Made by a program: the position numbers and the translations under genes | Origin: an uncultured Saprospiraceae bacterium | GTDB taxonomy: Bacteria > Bacteroidota > Bacteroidia > Chitinophagales > Saprospiraceae | NCBI GenBank assembly: GCA_938015435.1 | Contig: CALLPN010000020.1 | Span: forward strand, 98,988-162,987 | Direction of reading: 5' to 3' | Length of the DNA stretch: 64,000 bases | The notes under the pieces: generated by a model | What the model saw: only the letters and a program-made list of their open reading frames with translations | Databases searched by the model: none | What the model was told of the DNA's origin: nothing | In this document: positions 9,401 through 17,248 of the stretch, piece after piece | Layout: every line of letters begins with the position of its first letter | How positions within the stretch are numbered: the stretch's first letter is position 1

Positions 9401-10382
9401 ACGATACATTCAAATTCAATTCGTTTATATTTTTTAGGACTCGAACTTTGTTCTTTCCATTATGATACTCTGCCAAGTATTTTTGTTCAGTCTGTCCTTG
9501 AGTAGGTATAAAGTACTTGGGTCTATTATATTCTTGTAGGTCCATAATCGTACTGTACCCGGATCTGCAAAGTATAGCTGTAGAAGTGTTGATAAGTTCT
9601 GTTAATTGTTTCTGATCTACAATATCATTTAACCTAAAATTGTCTGGATAGTTATTAAGTCTATTAGAATCTGTTCCTCTAACAAGGGTGATTTTTTTAC
9701 CGGTTAAAGAGGTATTTGAAATTATAGACTTTTCAAGTTTGGTTCTTGCCGGCTCTGGTCCAGAGAGTATTACAAGTAAATCGATAGTCTGTTCAGAGAG
9801 TGATAATTCTAGTCGTGTAAGCGCTCCGATATATTCGCATGGAATATTGATTTCACTATTTTCACTTAATCTTCCGCTGAGACTTCTATTTTCATCATCA
9901 GGAATCCAGCATTCATCAAATTGATGTAAAAATCTACGATGTATTAGATTAGCAAAGCGTGCGATGCTTTTATTATTATGTTGGATATTGAGTTGATGAG
10001 TCAGATATATGTTGTGTGTAGTTTTATTTCTAAATCCAAATCTATTATCAGAGATCAATACATCTGGTCGCCAGTACTCGACGATTTGTTTTGTAGCTTT
10101 TCTTTCTAATTTATAGGTAGCCATGAACTTAGGGCCTTGCATCATCATGCTCAATGTCATACTACTACTATATCTCACATTGTAAGAAGGCAATTCGAAC
10201 GAAGGTAGATGAGGATATCTACGTTGAAGCATTTTAAATGATGCGCTATCTCCAGCGAGAGCTACTTCTTTTCCTAGAGAAATAAAATGATCAATAATCG
10301 GAATACATCTCGTTGCGTGACCTAAGCCCCAATGAAGTGGAGCTATAAGTATGCGTTTCTTGTTGTTGAGTGTAGGGATCAT
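9390..10382 (-). CDS. MurG-like glycosyltransferase (GT-B, family 28 type)
   Basis: About 330 residues from ATG 10382 (MIPTLNNKKRILIAPLHWGLGHATRC); a TTG 18 bp upstream is less likely. The N-terminal half has the HWGLGHATRCIPII motif of MurG/UGT-like nucleotide-sugar transferases, and the C-terminal half has the donor-site segment with SGPEPARTKLE and LCRSGYSTIMDL. The family in Bacteroidota is usually annotated only as glycosyltransferase; it is not MurG itself. Acceptor and donor are unknown. It is the only gene of its unit, convergent with the LytTR regulator and overlapping it by 11 bp. Confidence 0.78.
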   Translation of the reverse strand: MIPTLNNKKRILIAPLHWGLGHATRCIPIIDHFISLGKEVALAGDSASFKMLQRRYPHLPSFELPSYNVRYSSSMTLSMMMQGPKFMATYKLERKATKQIVEYWRPDVLISDNRFGFRNKTTHNIYLTHQLNIQHNNKSIARFANLIHRRFLHQFDECWIPDDENRSLSGRLSENSEINIPCEYIGALTRLELSLSEQTIDLLVILSGPEPARTKLEKSIISNTSLTGKKITLVRGTDSNRLNNYPDNFRLNDIVDQKQLTELINTSTAILCRSGYSTIMDLQEYNRPKYFIPTQGQTEQKYLAEYHNGKNKVRVLKNINELNLNVSSNI

Positions 10383-10596
10383 ATCAAGTTCAAGTATCAA
10401 GCCAAAGTATCAAATTCAAACCATTAGGACATTTAGTAAAATAGTCAATTGGTTTAAGAGGGCACGCCAAGATATTGATATTTTACTTGAATCTGAAAGA
10501 TGTCAAAATTTTATATTGTGACCTAAGATGAATGACTTTGTTACGGCATTCATCTCGTTTGCTTTACGAGTCGCGATTGGTTTTCGTCCCATAAGT

Positions 10597-10626
10597 TTGC
10601 ACTTGCACTTGCACTTGCACTTGCAC
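10597..10626. repeat. TTGCAC tandem hexamer repeat, five perfect copies
   Basis: Five exact head-to-tail copies of TTGCAC, continuing as a degenerate sixth (TTGACAC TTGCA). It is a short microsatellite in non-coding DNA, downstream of the RNase G gene. Length is prone to slippage. Confidence 0.9.
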
Positions 10627-10647
10627 TTGACACTTGCATTATGTGGC

Positions 10648-10686
10648 GAAGTCAACGTGTTTTAAATAAAACACTGTCTGACTTCG
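10648..10686 (-). terminator. Long hairpin downstream of the RNase G gene
   Basis: CGAAGTCAACGTGTTTT pairs with AAAACACTGTCTGACTTCG around a loop of about four bases, interrupted by a small bulge. It sits about 30 bases after the minus-strand RNase G stop, where a terminator is expected, but has no long T tract, so it may instead protect the mRNA 3' end. Its right arm (10668-10692) is also a dispersed repeat found again at 17196-17220. Confidence 0.45.
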
Positions 10687-10692
10687 CATTCA
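10668..10692 (+). repeat. Dispersed intergenic repeat, family 3, copy 1
   Basis: AAACACTG-CTGACTTCG followed by TTCA is shared with 17196-17220 (mismatches at only a few of 25 positions). Both copies lie in intergenic DNA downstream of minus-strand genes and form part of a hairpin. Confidence 0.6.
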
Positions 10693-10717
10693 TCGCGTTT
10701 GCTTTGCAAGGCGCGAT

Positions 10718-12271
10718 TTATCCTTCCATTCGGATTTCGTCTTCGGCGCCATCGTAAAACTTATATTGAAATAAGTCGTAGTCATTATTCTGAGCTACAG
10801 AGATCCATTTCTTGTATTTCTTCCACCATCTCATACGTAGACTCGGAAAACCTTGTCGGATGTAAGCGTATACAAAAGGGTGAGTCTCAAGCTTTATTTT
10901 ACTGGCAGGTCTAGTCTCTAGAATGAAATTGATATCACGTTCGATAGAGTCAGTTACCAATACTGATGGCGTACTTACACCAGTACCAGAGCATACAGGA
11001 CATTTTTCGCTTGTATCTATTTTTACTTCAGGTCTTACCCTCTGACGAGTGATTTGCATCAGACCAAACTTACTAAGTGGGAGTATAGTATGCTGAGCTC
11101 GATCTCCCTCCATGTATTTTTTCATGGCTTGGAACAATCTAGTTTTGTGCTCCGACTTACGTACATCGATAAAATCAATAATAATCAGTCCACCAATATC
11201 ACGTAATCTCAATTGACGTGCTATCTCTTCAGCAGACTCCATGTTAACGGCCATTGCGGCGTCTTCTTGGCTACGTTTTACCATTTTGGGCCCACTGTTG
11301 ACATCTATCACGTGCATGGCCTCAGTGCTCTCTAAAACGATGTACGCGCCACTTGACATAGTACTCGTTTTACCAAAACTCGCTTTGATCTGTTTGGTCA
11401 CACCATGTTCATCGAATATAGGTCTCGCTCCAGTAAAGTGCTTAAGTATCTTGACCTTATTAGCGTCTATAGATTTGAGATATTCTTTAAGTCCAGTATA
11501 TACATCTTTATCATCGGTCACGATAGATGTAAAGTCGTCCGTTAAGATGTCTCTAATAATAGTAGTTGTTTTATCGAGCTCACTAAGTAGTTTCTTAGGC
11601 TTTTTGGCATTTCGTAATTCGTGATAGATTTGCTTCCATTTCTCATTAAGTTCGCTAATTTCTGAGTGTAAGTCTGCTACTTGCTTACCCTTTGCAGCAG
11701 TACGTACGATTACACCAAAATTTTTAGGCTTGATACTACCAATCAGTAGTTTGAGTCTTTTTCTTTCCTCAGGATCAGAGATCTTCTTAGAGATCGCTAT
11801 CGTTTCAGAAAATGGTGTCAATACGATGAATCTTCCAGGTACTGTGATTTCACAGCTTAGTCTTGGCCCTTTAGTCGAGATAGGCTCCTTAAGGATCTGA
11901 ACGAGTACGTGTTCATGCTTATTGAATACGTTATCGATTTTTCCACCCTTAGGATTATCCGGCTCATTCTCAAAGTTATCAAGGCGATGAGTATTCACTT
12001 TATTATTTTCAACAGTCATCGTATACTTAGTCAATGACTTGATCTGAGGCCCAAGATCAGTATAATGAAGAAAGGCATCTTTACGATGTCCAATATCTAC
12101 AAAGGCTGCATTCAATCCTGGCATCATCTTTCGGATACTTCCTAGAAAAATATCACCTACGGCGAATGTATCCTTTGTCTTTTCTGTATGGATCTCTATC
12201 AATTTAGCATTCTCTATTAATGCTATTTCTACCTCTGTTGGAGAGGTGCTAATAATTAATTCTTTAGACAC
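10718..12271 (-). CDS. rng: Ribonuclease E/G family protein (RNase G)
   Basis: A 517-residue endoribonuclease of the short RNase G type, which cuts single-stranded AU-rich RNA in rRNA maturation and mRNA decay. An N-terminal S1-like domain is visible (VGDIFLGSIRKMMPGLNAAFVDIGHRKDAFLH, about 42-75). The catalytic core has GGLIIIDFIDVRKSEHK with the metal-binding Asp residues (about 360-375), and a CPVCSGTG Zn-link motif lies near 424-431. The start codon is GTG (12269-12271), reading (M)SKELIIS. It is oriented with the COX24-like, TPR and HU genes, a common order in Bacteroidota, though a 940-bp gap separates it from them. Confidence 0.95.
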   Translation of the reverse strand: MSKELIISTSPTEVEIALIENAKLIEIHTEKTKDTFAVGDIFLGSIRKMMPGLNAAFVDIGHRKDAFLHYTDLGPQIKSLTKYTMTVENNKVNTHRLDNFENEPDNPKGGKIDNVFNKHEHVLVQILKEPISTKGPRLSCEITVPGRFIVLTPFSETIAISKKISDPEERKRLKLLIGSIKPKNFGVIVRTAAKGKQVADLHSEISELNEKWKQIYHELRNAKKPKKLLSELDKTTTIIRDILTDDFTSIVTDDKDVYTGLKEYLKSIDANKVKILKHFTGARPIFDEHGVTKQIKASFGKTSTMSSGAYIVLESTEAMHVIDVNSGPKMVKRSQEDAAMAVNMESAEEIARQLRLRDIGGLIIIDFIDVRKSEHKTRLFQAMKKYMEGDRAQHTILPLSKFGLMQITRQRVRPEVKIDTSEKCPVCSGTGVSTPSVLVTDSIERDINFILETRPASKIKLETHPFVYAYIRQGFPSLRMRWWKKYKKWISVAQNNDYDLFQYKFYDGAEDEIRMEG

Positions 12272-13211
12272 TATATATATGTTTGTAGCCCACCATATAT
12301 CGTATATAGTGCAGCTTTTAACATAATCATCTAGAGTTTAAAACTTTAACTAGGAGTGACGCTGGTAACAGAGGATATATCTGGGGAAAATATTTCTTGT
12401 TAATAATAGATTCAGCTTGTAGAGAGCTATTCGGTTTTTCTTTGGTTGAAGTATCTGTGAGGTTTAGTCTTTTGGACTTTCGTGTTTCTTATTTAAGTTA
12501 CACTGATGGACTTCTCAATTATAATCTTTTACTTGATTTCTCTACGGTTTTTCTAGTTAGCTTGTTTTAATGTTTTAGTAGACTATGTTTATTAAAAAAA
12601 AATCAACTGGGGTAGTAGAGCGAATCATATCATACTCCAGTAATAAATGCTCTCATGAGCTATATAAAAGGTTCTTCAGGGATGAAATTTGAAAAAGCAT
12701 CCAAGAAGATATATAAGAAAGTCTCGTGATCAGAATGTTTGATTATGATCCTGACTGAAAGAACTTTCAGAAAATGTCTATGATCAGCGTTCACTGCACA
12801 AACAATAAAAAGTCTACGTATTCAAAATAGACTCTTGATGAAACGAGCATGATTATCCAAAGTGGTCAATCATGATTAATATCTTTTAGTATTGGACAGA
12901 TGTCCAATGCTGTGAAGCCATAATAGCTTCAATATGCTTGCAAAGGTAATCCAAAAAGCCTACCAATCTATAAATATCTTATCTGTAACCCTATCGCATG
13001 ATCTCTGAGTAGATTAAAACCTACTCAAATGTTCCGTAAAGTCAGGCAACAGCCTACGGTCAAACATTCATTAGCATGTATTAAAATGCAATCAGAAGTA
13101 CAGATAGATAGATTTATTTATAAGACCTATCTATAAACACAGAAAGCTGAATAGACTATTAAAAGCCATATTCAGCGTTCTGTTAAATCACTAAAAGTGG
13201 ATTAGTAGTTA
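12272..13211. other. 940-bp non-coding stretch rich in short perfect hairpins
   Basis: No reading frame stands out on either strand. From about 12770 to 13060 several short inverted repeats occur: CTGAAAGAACTTTCAG (about 12757-12772), AGTCTA...TAGACT, CATGATT...CAATCATG, ATTGGACAGATGTCCAAT (about 12893-12910), TGAAGC...GCTTCA (about 12913-12931) and TGAGTAG...CTACTCA on the minus strand (about 13014-13035). It may be a structured non-coding RNA, a long 5' leader of the RNase G gene, or a cluster of degenerate repeats. I could not match it to 6S RNA, tmRNA, RNase P RNA or SRP RNA. Confidence 0.5.
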
Positions 13212-13307
13212 CTACTTACCCTTCTTCTTGTGTCTGTTTTTTCTAAGTCTCTTTTTACGCTTGTGCGTAGCTATCTTATGTCTTTTTCTTTTTTTACCGC
13301 AAGGCAT
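13212..13307 (-). CDS. AURKAIP1/COX24-like small basic ribosomal protein
   Basis: A 31-residue gene, too short for a standard ORF scan. It reads MPCGKKRKRHK, then IATHKRKKRLRKNRHKKKGK: two thirds Lys/Arg/His, matching the very short proteins annotated in Bacteroidota as AURKAIP1/COX24-domain (related to mitochondrial mS38 and actinobacterial bS22), which are small-subunit ribosomal components. ATG at 13305-13307, TAG at 13212-13214. It lies 25 bp after the TPR lipoprotein gene in the same direction. The family pattern is distinctive, so confidence is high despite the length. Confidence 0.88.
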   Translation of the reverse strand: MPCGKKRKRHKIATHKRKKRLRKNRHKKKGK

Positions 13308-13332
13308 ATGTTTTACTTTATAGTGTTACAAA

Positions 13333-14112
13333 TTAATTGCATTTAGCTGCATACTTCTGCGCATTAGCTGCATCATTCTTAGCTTCGTAAGCTTGTGCTA
13401 GCAGACAGTTAGAAGTATTATTTTCAGAATCGATTCCCACTGCTACCAGTAGTCTTTCGATTGCTCTATCCATTTGATTGGTCCTAATCGCTAGTTTAGC
13501 TAGCTGATTGATGACTTTAACGCTCTTTGGGTTGTCTTCGTTCAATTTACGTAACATCATTATCCCTTCCATTGGACTGGTCACCGGATTCTCAACAAAG
13601 CATAATGCTTTATTGATCTGGTGATCCATGTTTTCAGGATTGATAGACATTGCTGATTCGAATGCTGTGATTGCATGCGTAGAGGCATAATCTCTAAACT
13701 TCTCCTCTTTCGAAGACTTAACACCGAGTAGATAACTTGTTCCAGCTATACTCCAGCTTTCTTCTGTTCCCTCTATCTTGGCGATTTCTTCTGCATAATG
13801 TCCAGCTACGATAGGTTGCCCTACTTCGTACCATGTACTTGACAGTCTTTTGCTAAGGTTTATCCTAGCGTCATCCGTATTTGCGCTTTTCAACTCTACG
13901 TTTAGAGCCTCTATGATAGACATCTGCTCTTTGGTAAGAGTTTTCTTGACATCTAGCATTATGTTTTGAATACTTGTGGCTTCCATATTGAGAGCCCTCG
14001 ATTGGTCAGCTTTCTTGATGCCTTCAGTCTTCGTATCACACCCAAAATAAAGTACTGAGAATGCCAATACTGCAATGATGATCGAACTAAATTGAGTCTT
14101 ATTAAGCGCCAT
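13333..14112 (-). CDS. TPR-repeat lipoprotein
   Basis: A 259-residue protein with an N-terminal lipoprotein signal: IIIAVLAFSVLYFGC, the Cys (about residue 25) acting as lipidation site. The rest is helical; the last 110 residues show tetratricopeptide repeats (AITAFESAMSINPENMDHQ; NQLAKLAIRTNQMDRAIERLLVAVGIDSEN; CLLAQAYEAKNDAANAQKYA). It is 10 bp after the HU gene and in front of the COX24-like gene, so HU-TPR-COX24 is probably one transcript. It probably acts as a periplasmic scaffold; the role is unknown. Confidence 0.8.
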   Translation of the reverse strand: MALNKTQFSSIIIAVLAFSVLYFGCDTKTEGIKKADQSRALNMEATSIQNIMLDVKKTLTKEQMSIIEALNVELKSANTDDARINLSKRLSSTWYEVGQPIVAGHYAEEIAKIEGTEESWSIAGTSYLLGVKSSKEEKFRDYASTHAITAFESAMSINPENMDHQINKALCFVENPVTSPMEGIMMLRKLNEDNPKSVKVINQLAKLAIRTNQMDRAIERLLVAVGIDSENNTSNCLLAQAYEAKNDAANAQKYAAKCN

Positions 14113-14122
14113 GTATATTCGT

Positions 14123-14434
14123 TTAATCTATTTTCTCTTCGTCTGGAAGACTATTTACATTTTGTTTTACCTGCTCTACAAATATTTTAGCAGGCTTAAA
14201 TGAAGGTATATAGTGCTCTGGAATCTCTATTGCTTCATTTTTCTTGATATGTCTACCTATCTTCTTTGCTCTCTTTTTGATCACGAAAGAACCAAATCCT
14301 CTTACATACACATTTTCACCAGTAGAAAGCGAACTTTTCACCTCTTTAAAAAACATCTCTAGAGTCACTAACACATCTACTTTAGGAACTCCTGTTTTTT
14401 CAGATATTATTGCTACTAAATCAGCCTTTCTCAT
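14123..14434 (-). CDS. HU family DNA-binding protein
   Basis: A 103-residue histone-like protein. The dimerisation helices (MRKADLVAIISEKTGVPKVDVLVTLEMFFKEV) are followed by the beta-arm region with GENVYVRGFGSFVIKKRAKK and the arm segment IPEHYIPSFKPAK. The normal HU length is about 90; a short acidic tail (NSLPDEEKID) is extra. The arm tip reads IPEHYIPSFKPAK rather than the IPARKVPKFKPGK of common HU, so DNA affinity may differ. It is first in a probable operon with the TPR lipoprotein and the COX24-like gene, divergent from yicC. Confidence 0.93.
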   Translation of the reverse strand: MRKADLVAIISEKTGVPKVDVLVTLEMFFKEVKSSLSTGENVYVRGFGSFVIKKRAKKIGRHIKKNEAIEIPEHYIPSFKPAKIFVEQVKQNVNSLPDEEKID

Positions 14435-14748
14435 CGCTCTTACTGTTTGATTATTAATTAATTATGAAAATATTTCTTCAAAAGTGAGGCAAATTTCGCA
14501 AAATATTAGAACTAAGGAAGCTTTTGCATTTATTTTTTGCTCTTAAAGGCATAATTTATTCTATTTAACTCATTCATTTACAAATGATTAATGATAATAA
14601 TTTACATATGTAAGGGTGTAATATGTCTTTATGTAAATATAAAAGATATATAGACCCTCGAATCTCATATTGATACTCATAAAATTCAGTGTTAAAGTCA
14701 ATAGTATCGTAGAATCTATTGGGTGGGGATTACTTTAATGCTAAAAGG
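14435..14748. other. Divergent promoter region, HU versus yicC
   Basis: AT-rich DNA between two divergent genes. Apart from the yicC promoter element at its right end, no coding or repeated sequence is seen. A long near-palindromic AT stretch (ATTAATTAATTAT) lies just before the HU start. Confidence 0.5.
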
Positions 14749-14756
14749 TATATTTG
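14749..14756 (+). promoter_or_regulatory. -7 promoter element of yicC-gmk-apaG
   Basis: TATATTTG matches the Bacteroidota -7 consensus TAnnTTTG exactly. It lies 22 bases before the ATG at 14779, and so excludes the upstream TTG (14719) as start of yicC. The -33 TTTG box is weak here. Confidence 0.65.
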
Positions 14757-14778
14757 CATAAATTATCACACAGATCTT

Positions 14779-15654
14779 ATGGTTTTATCAATGACAGGCT
14801 TTGGACAAGCTCAAGAGGTAGTAGGAAATCAAAAATTTTCCTTAGAACTGAAATCGCTTAACGGTAAAGCGACAGATATTCGTCTCAAAGTCCCATCTTA
14901 CTACAAAGACAAGGAGATGATAGTCAGACGTACATTGCTCAAGGGAGCCATGAGGGGTAAAATAGAGGCGAATCTATCTATAGCCTCAGATGCTGGAGAT
15001 GATGAGTTTGGTATCAATGCAGTGCTGTATAAAAAATACTTTAATGAGCTTCTAGGAATACATCAATCCCTTGATGCATCTACAGGAGATCTAGCGACAG
15101 CTATTTTACGTATACCTAATGTAGTATCCAGTAGAGATGAGGAGATATCGGATGACGAATGGAAAGTAGTAGAGTCAATTATGGAAAAAGCGATCAAAGC
15201 GCTTAATGGATTCCGAGCAGATGAAGGTAAAGCGATGTATAAAGATCTTATGGGTAGTAGAAATATTATCGCAGAAGCTCTTCCTAAGATAACACCATTC
15301 GAAGAAGAGAGAATCGAAAGACTCAAAGAAAGGTTAAATAGAAACCTCAATGAGTTTAAGCAAAGTGATTCTGTAGATCAAAATAGATTTGAACAAGAGA
15401 TGATCTACTATCTAGAAAAACTAGATATCAATGAAGAAAAAGTAAGACTAGCTCAACATTGTGTTTACTTCGAAGAGGTAATCAATAATAGTGATCTTCA
15501 AAAAGGAAAGAAGTTATCTTTCATAGCTCAAGAGATGGGTCGTGAGATTAATACTCTTGGTGCTAAAGCACAACATTCAGAGATGCAGCAAGTAGTTGTA
15601 ACAATGAAGGAAGCACTCGAAAAAATTAAGGAGCAAGTACTAAATATAGTATAA
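14779..15654 (+). CDS. yicC: YicC family endoribonuclease
   Basis: From ATG 14779 the protein is 291 residues (MVLSMTGFGQAQ), the usual YicC length; the earlier TTG is upstream of the promoter. Hallmarks are SMTGFG at the N-terminus, LKSLNGKATDIRLKVP, and the C-terminal block GKKLSFIAQEMGREINTLGAKAQHSEMQQVVV with the conserved Glu/His residues. YicC proteins are metal-dependent endoribonucleases that act on small RNAs in E. coli. In Bacteroidota the gene often precedes gmk, as here (45 bp apart). Confidence 0.93.
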   Translation: MVLSMTGFGQAQEVVGNQKFSLELKSLNGKATDIRLKVPSYYKDKEMIVRRTLLKGAMRGKIEANLSIASDAGDDEFGINAVLYKKYFNELLGIHQSLDASTGDLATAILRIPNVVSSRDEEISDDEWKVVESIMEKAIKALNGFRADEGKAMYKDLMGSRNIIAEALPKITPFEEERIERLKERLNRNLNEFKQSDSVDQNRFEQEMIYYLEKLDINEEKVRLAQHCVYFEEVINNSDLQKGKKLSFIAQEMGREINTLGAKAQHSEMQQVVVTMKEALEKIKEQVLNIV

Positions 15655-15699
15655 TCGAGTGCATTAATTGATAAGATTTTGAAGTAGAAATGGCATAAA

Positions 15700-16299
15700 A
15701 TGAGCGCTAGAGGATTTAAAGGAAAGATGGTAATATTTACTGCACCGAGTGGAGCAGGTAAGACTACTATTGTACGTCACTTACTTAAAAGGTATAAAAA
15801 TCAAATTGGTTTCTCTACTTCTGCTACTACAAGAGTGATGCGTGATCATGAGATAGATGGCAAGGATTATTATTTTTTGACCGCAGAGAAGTTTCGCCAA
15901 AAAATTTCGGAAGGTGCATTCGCAGAATATGAAGAGGTATACCAAGATCAATTTTATGGAACACTAAAGTCAGAGATAGAACGTATTTGGTCATTAGGAA
16001 AGCACATCATATTTGATATGGAAGTTAAAGGTGCGACTAACATAAAGAACATGTATGCTGATGATTGTCTTGCAGTATTTATCAAGCCGCCATCTTTTAG
16101 CATCTTAGTAGAAAGACTTAAGAATAGAAAATCAGAAACACAAAGCAGTCTTACTAAGAGAATAGCAAGAATGAAAAAAGAGCTTTCGTACGAATCGTCT
16201 TTTGATAAAGTACTGGTCAATGACTTATTAGCAGTGGCGTGCAAGGAAGCGGAAATAATGATAGAATTATTCCTCAATATCTCTGAAGAGGAAGAATAG
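15700..16299 (+). CDS. gmk: Guanylate kinase
   Basis: A 199-residue enzyme that phosphorylates GMP to GDP with ATP. Visible: P-loop APSGAGKT (15-22), the GMP-binding segment TRVMRDHEIDGKDYYFL, and the lid/adenine region (VKGATNIKNMY; RIARMKKELSYESSFD). Length is typical. It sits between yicC and apaG on one strand with short gaps, so the three genes form an operon from the promoter at 14749. Confidence 0.96.
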   Translation: MSARGFKGKMVIFTAPSGAGKTTIVRHLLKRYKNQIGFSTSATTRVMRDHEIDGKDYYFLTAEKFRQKISEGAFAEYEEVYQDQFYGTLKSEIERIWSLGKHIIFDMEVKGATNIKNMYADDCLAVFIKPPSFSILVERLKNRKSETQSSLTKRIARMKKELSYESSFDKVLVNDLLAVACKEAEIMIELFLNISEEEE

Positions 16300-16320
16300 T
16301 TGTTAATTTTGGGAAAGGAT

Positions 16321-16707
16321 ATGATCTGGCAGACTACTAACGGAATTACAATAGAAATCGCTTCAAGATTTGAAGAGGGGCATTCGCAACCTACGAATAA
16401 AAAATTTGTACACAGTTACCAAGTAAATATTATTAACGACAATGATCACGCTGTTCAGTTACTAAGAAGACATTGGTTTATTCACGACTCTGATCAAACG
16501 ATCCGTGAGGTAGAAGGGGATGGGGTCATAGGAGTACAACCTATTATCAAACCAGAGGGTAATCATACCTATATGTCATGGAGCGTATTGCAAACAGCTA
16601 TTGGCAAAATGAGCGGTAACTATTCGATGCTCAATCTAGAGACTCAAAAAGAGTATAAGGTAGAAATACCTGAATTTCCTCTTGTAGCAAATTTTAAACT
16701 TAATTAA
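16321..16707 (+). CDS. apaG: ApaG family protein
   Basis: A 128-residue fibronectin-III-like protein. The ATG at 16321 (MIWQTTNGITIEI) is preceded by GGGAAAGGAT and gives the usual length; an upstream TTG at 16300 directly after gmk is less likely. Family motifs: YQVNIINDNDHAVQLLRRHWFIHDSD and GEGV-like VEGDGVIGVQPIIKPEGNHTYMSW. ApaG has been linked to diadenosine tetraphosphate metabolism and to Co/Mg resistance in Salmonella; its function in Bacteroidota is unproven. It is the last gene of the yicC-gmk-apaG unit. Confidence 0.9.
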   Translation: MIWQTTNGITIEIASRFEEGHSQPTNKKFVHSYQVNIINDNDHAVQLLRRHWFIHDSDQTIREVEGDGVIGVQPIIKPEGNHTYMSWSVLQTAIGKMSGNYSMLNLETQKEYKVEIPEFPLVANFKLN

Positions 16708-16774
16708 AAAGTAACGATTTTATCTTGATGAATATGAGATCGCTAGTCATTGGTGATTCTAATATTTGTGGTGC

Positions 16775-16803
16775 CTGCTACTAAAGTAGACAGGGACATT
16801 AGG
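16775..16803. repeat. Dispersed intergenic repeat, family 2, copy 1
   Basis: CTGCTACTAAAGTAGACAG followed by GGACATTAGG. It matches 31724-31752 at all but four of 29 positions and contains the small palindrome CTACT-nn-AGTAG. Both copies lie in intergenic regions. Confidence 0.7.
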
Positions 16804-16922
16804 CGATAACTTTGTTTGGTATCCCTAATGTTACCTTGAATTCATTCGAAGTTGAAACACTACTCGATGAAGGAGGGGCTTTCTTTGATTTCGTTTTACT
16901 TAATTGTTTAGCAAAGTACTTC

Positions 16923-16961
16923 TGCTCATCAATCTCTTTTTACAATTGAGTTTACCGATCA
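16923..16961 (-). repeat. 39-bp REP-like repeat, copy A
   Basis: On the minus strand it begins TGATCGGTAAACTC and ends AGATTGATGAGCA. It has the same 39-base length as the copies at 17083, 18322 and 43384, with conserved ends and a variable middle. Confidence 0.85.
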
Positions 16962-16995
16962 GAAAAGTGGTACTTACTTCAAAAAAATGGCGAAG

Positions 16996-17025
16996 TGATC
17001 AGTAGCTTGTAAAGATTGCTGAGCA
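16996..17025 (+). repeat. REP-like repeat, short variant A2
   Basis: TGATCAGTAGCTTG...GATTGCTGAGCA, a 30-base variant of the 39-base family in the opposite orientation to copies A and B that flank it (34 and 57 bases away). The arrangement suggests a REPIN-like inverted pair. Confidence 0.55.
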
Positions 17026-17082
17026 CAAGCTTTTGGAATGAAATGAGTAAGAATGAAAACATGATTCTTCAAGGAGTATTTC

Positions 17083-17121
17083 TGCTCATCAATCTCTCTT
17101 AAGAATCGAGCTCACCGATCA
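17083..17121 (-). repeat. 39-bp REP-like repeat, copy B
   Basis: On the minus strand TGATCGGTGAGCTC ... AGATTGATGAGCA. It has the same length and ends as copy A, 160 bases away. Confidence 0.85.
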
Positions 17122-17195
17122 GAAACGGAAATACTGAGTCCTTCTGTAAAATTGAGAAAAAATCACATTATCGTAGTAAAGTTAATGCAAGCTTC

Positions 17196-17220
17196 GAAAC
17201 ACTGCCTGACTTCGTTTTCA
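17196..17220 (+). repeat. Dispersed intergenic repeat, family 3, copy 2
   Basis: GAAACACTGCCTGACTTCG then TTTTCA; nearly the same as 10668-10692. Here AAACAC can pair with the GTGTTGTTT that follows (about 17221-17231), giving a hairpin at the gldB 3' end. Confidence 0.55.
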
Positions 17221-17248
17221 ACGTGTTGTTTCTAAGAAAAAGCCGCGC

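Larger units (their letters stand above)
10383..10717. other. Repeat-rich intergenic region
   Basis: Between the RNase G gene and the glycosyltransferase gene, both on the minus strand. It holds a TTGCAC hexamer run, a strong hairpin, and two related segments (about 10548-10580 and 10687-10720) that both read GCATTCATC-CGTTTGCTTT followed by a GCGATT end, the second of which runs into the 3' end of the RNase G gene. No gene is seen. Confidence 0.55.
16708..17248. other. Repeat-rich intergenic region
   Basis: 541 bp between convergent apaG and gldB, without a gene. It holds copies of three dispersed repeat families and a perfect 8-bp inverted repeat ACATTAGG / CCTAATGT (about 16796-16831). 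Confidence 0.7.

Noticed and set aside
12272..13211. Hammerhead-like or RNase P RNA in the gap before RNase G
   Set aside because: A GATGAAACGAG segment recalls hammerhead cores but lacks the CUGAUGA and GAAA arrangement; no RNase P, tmRNA or 6S signature could be placed.
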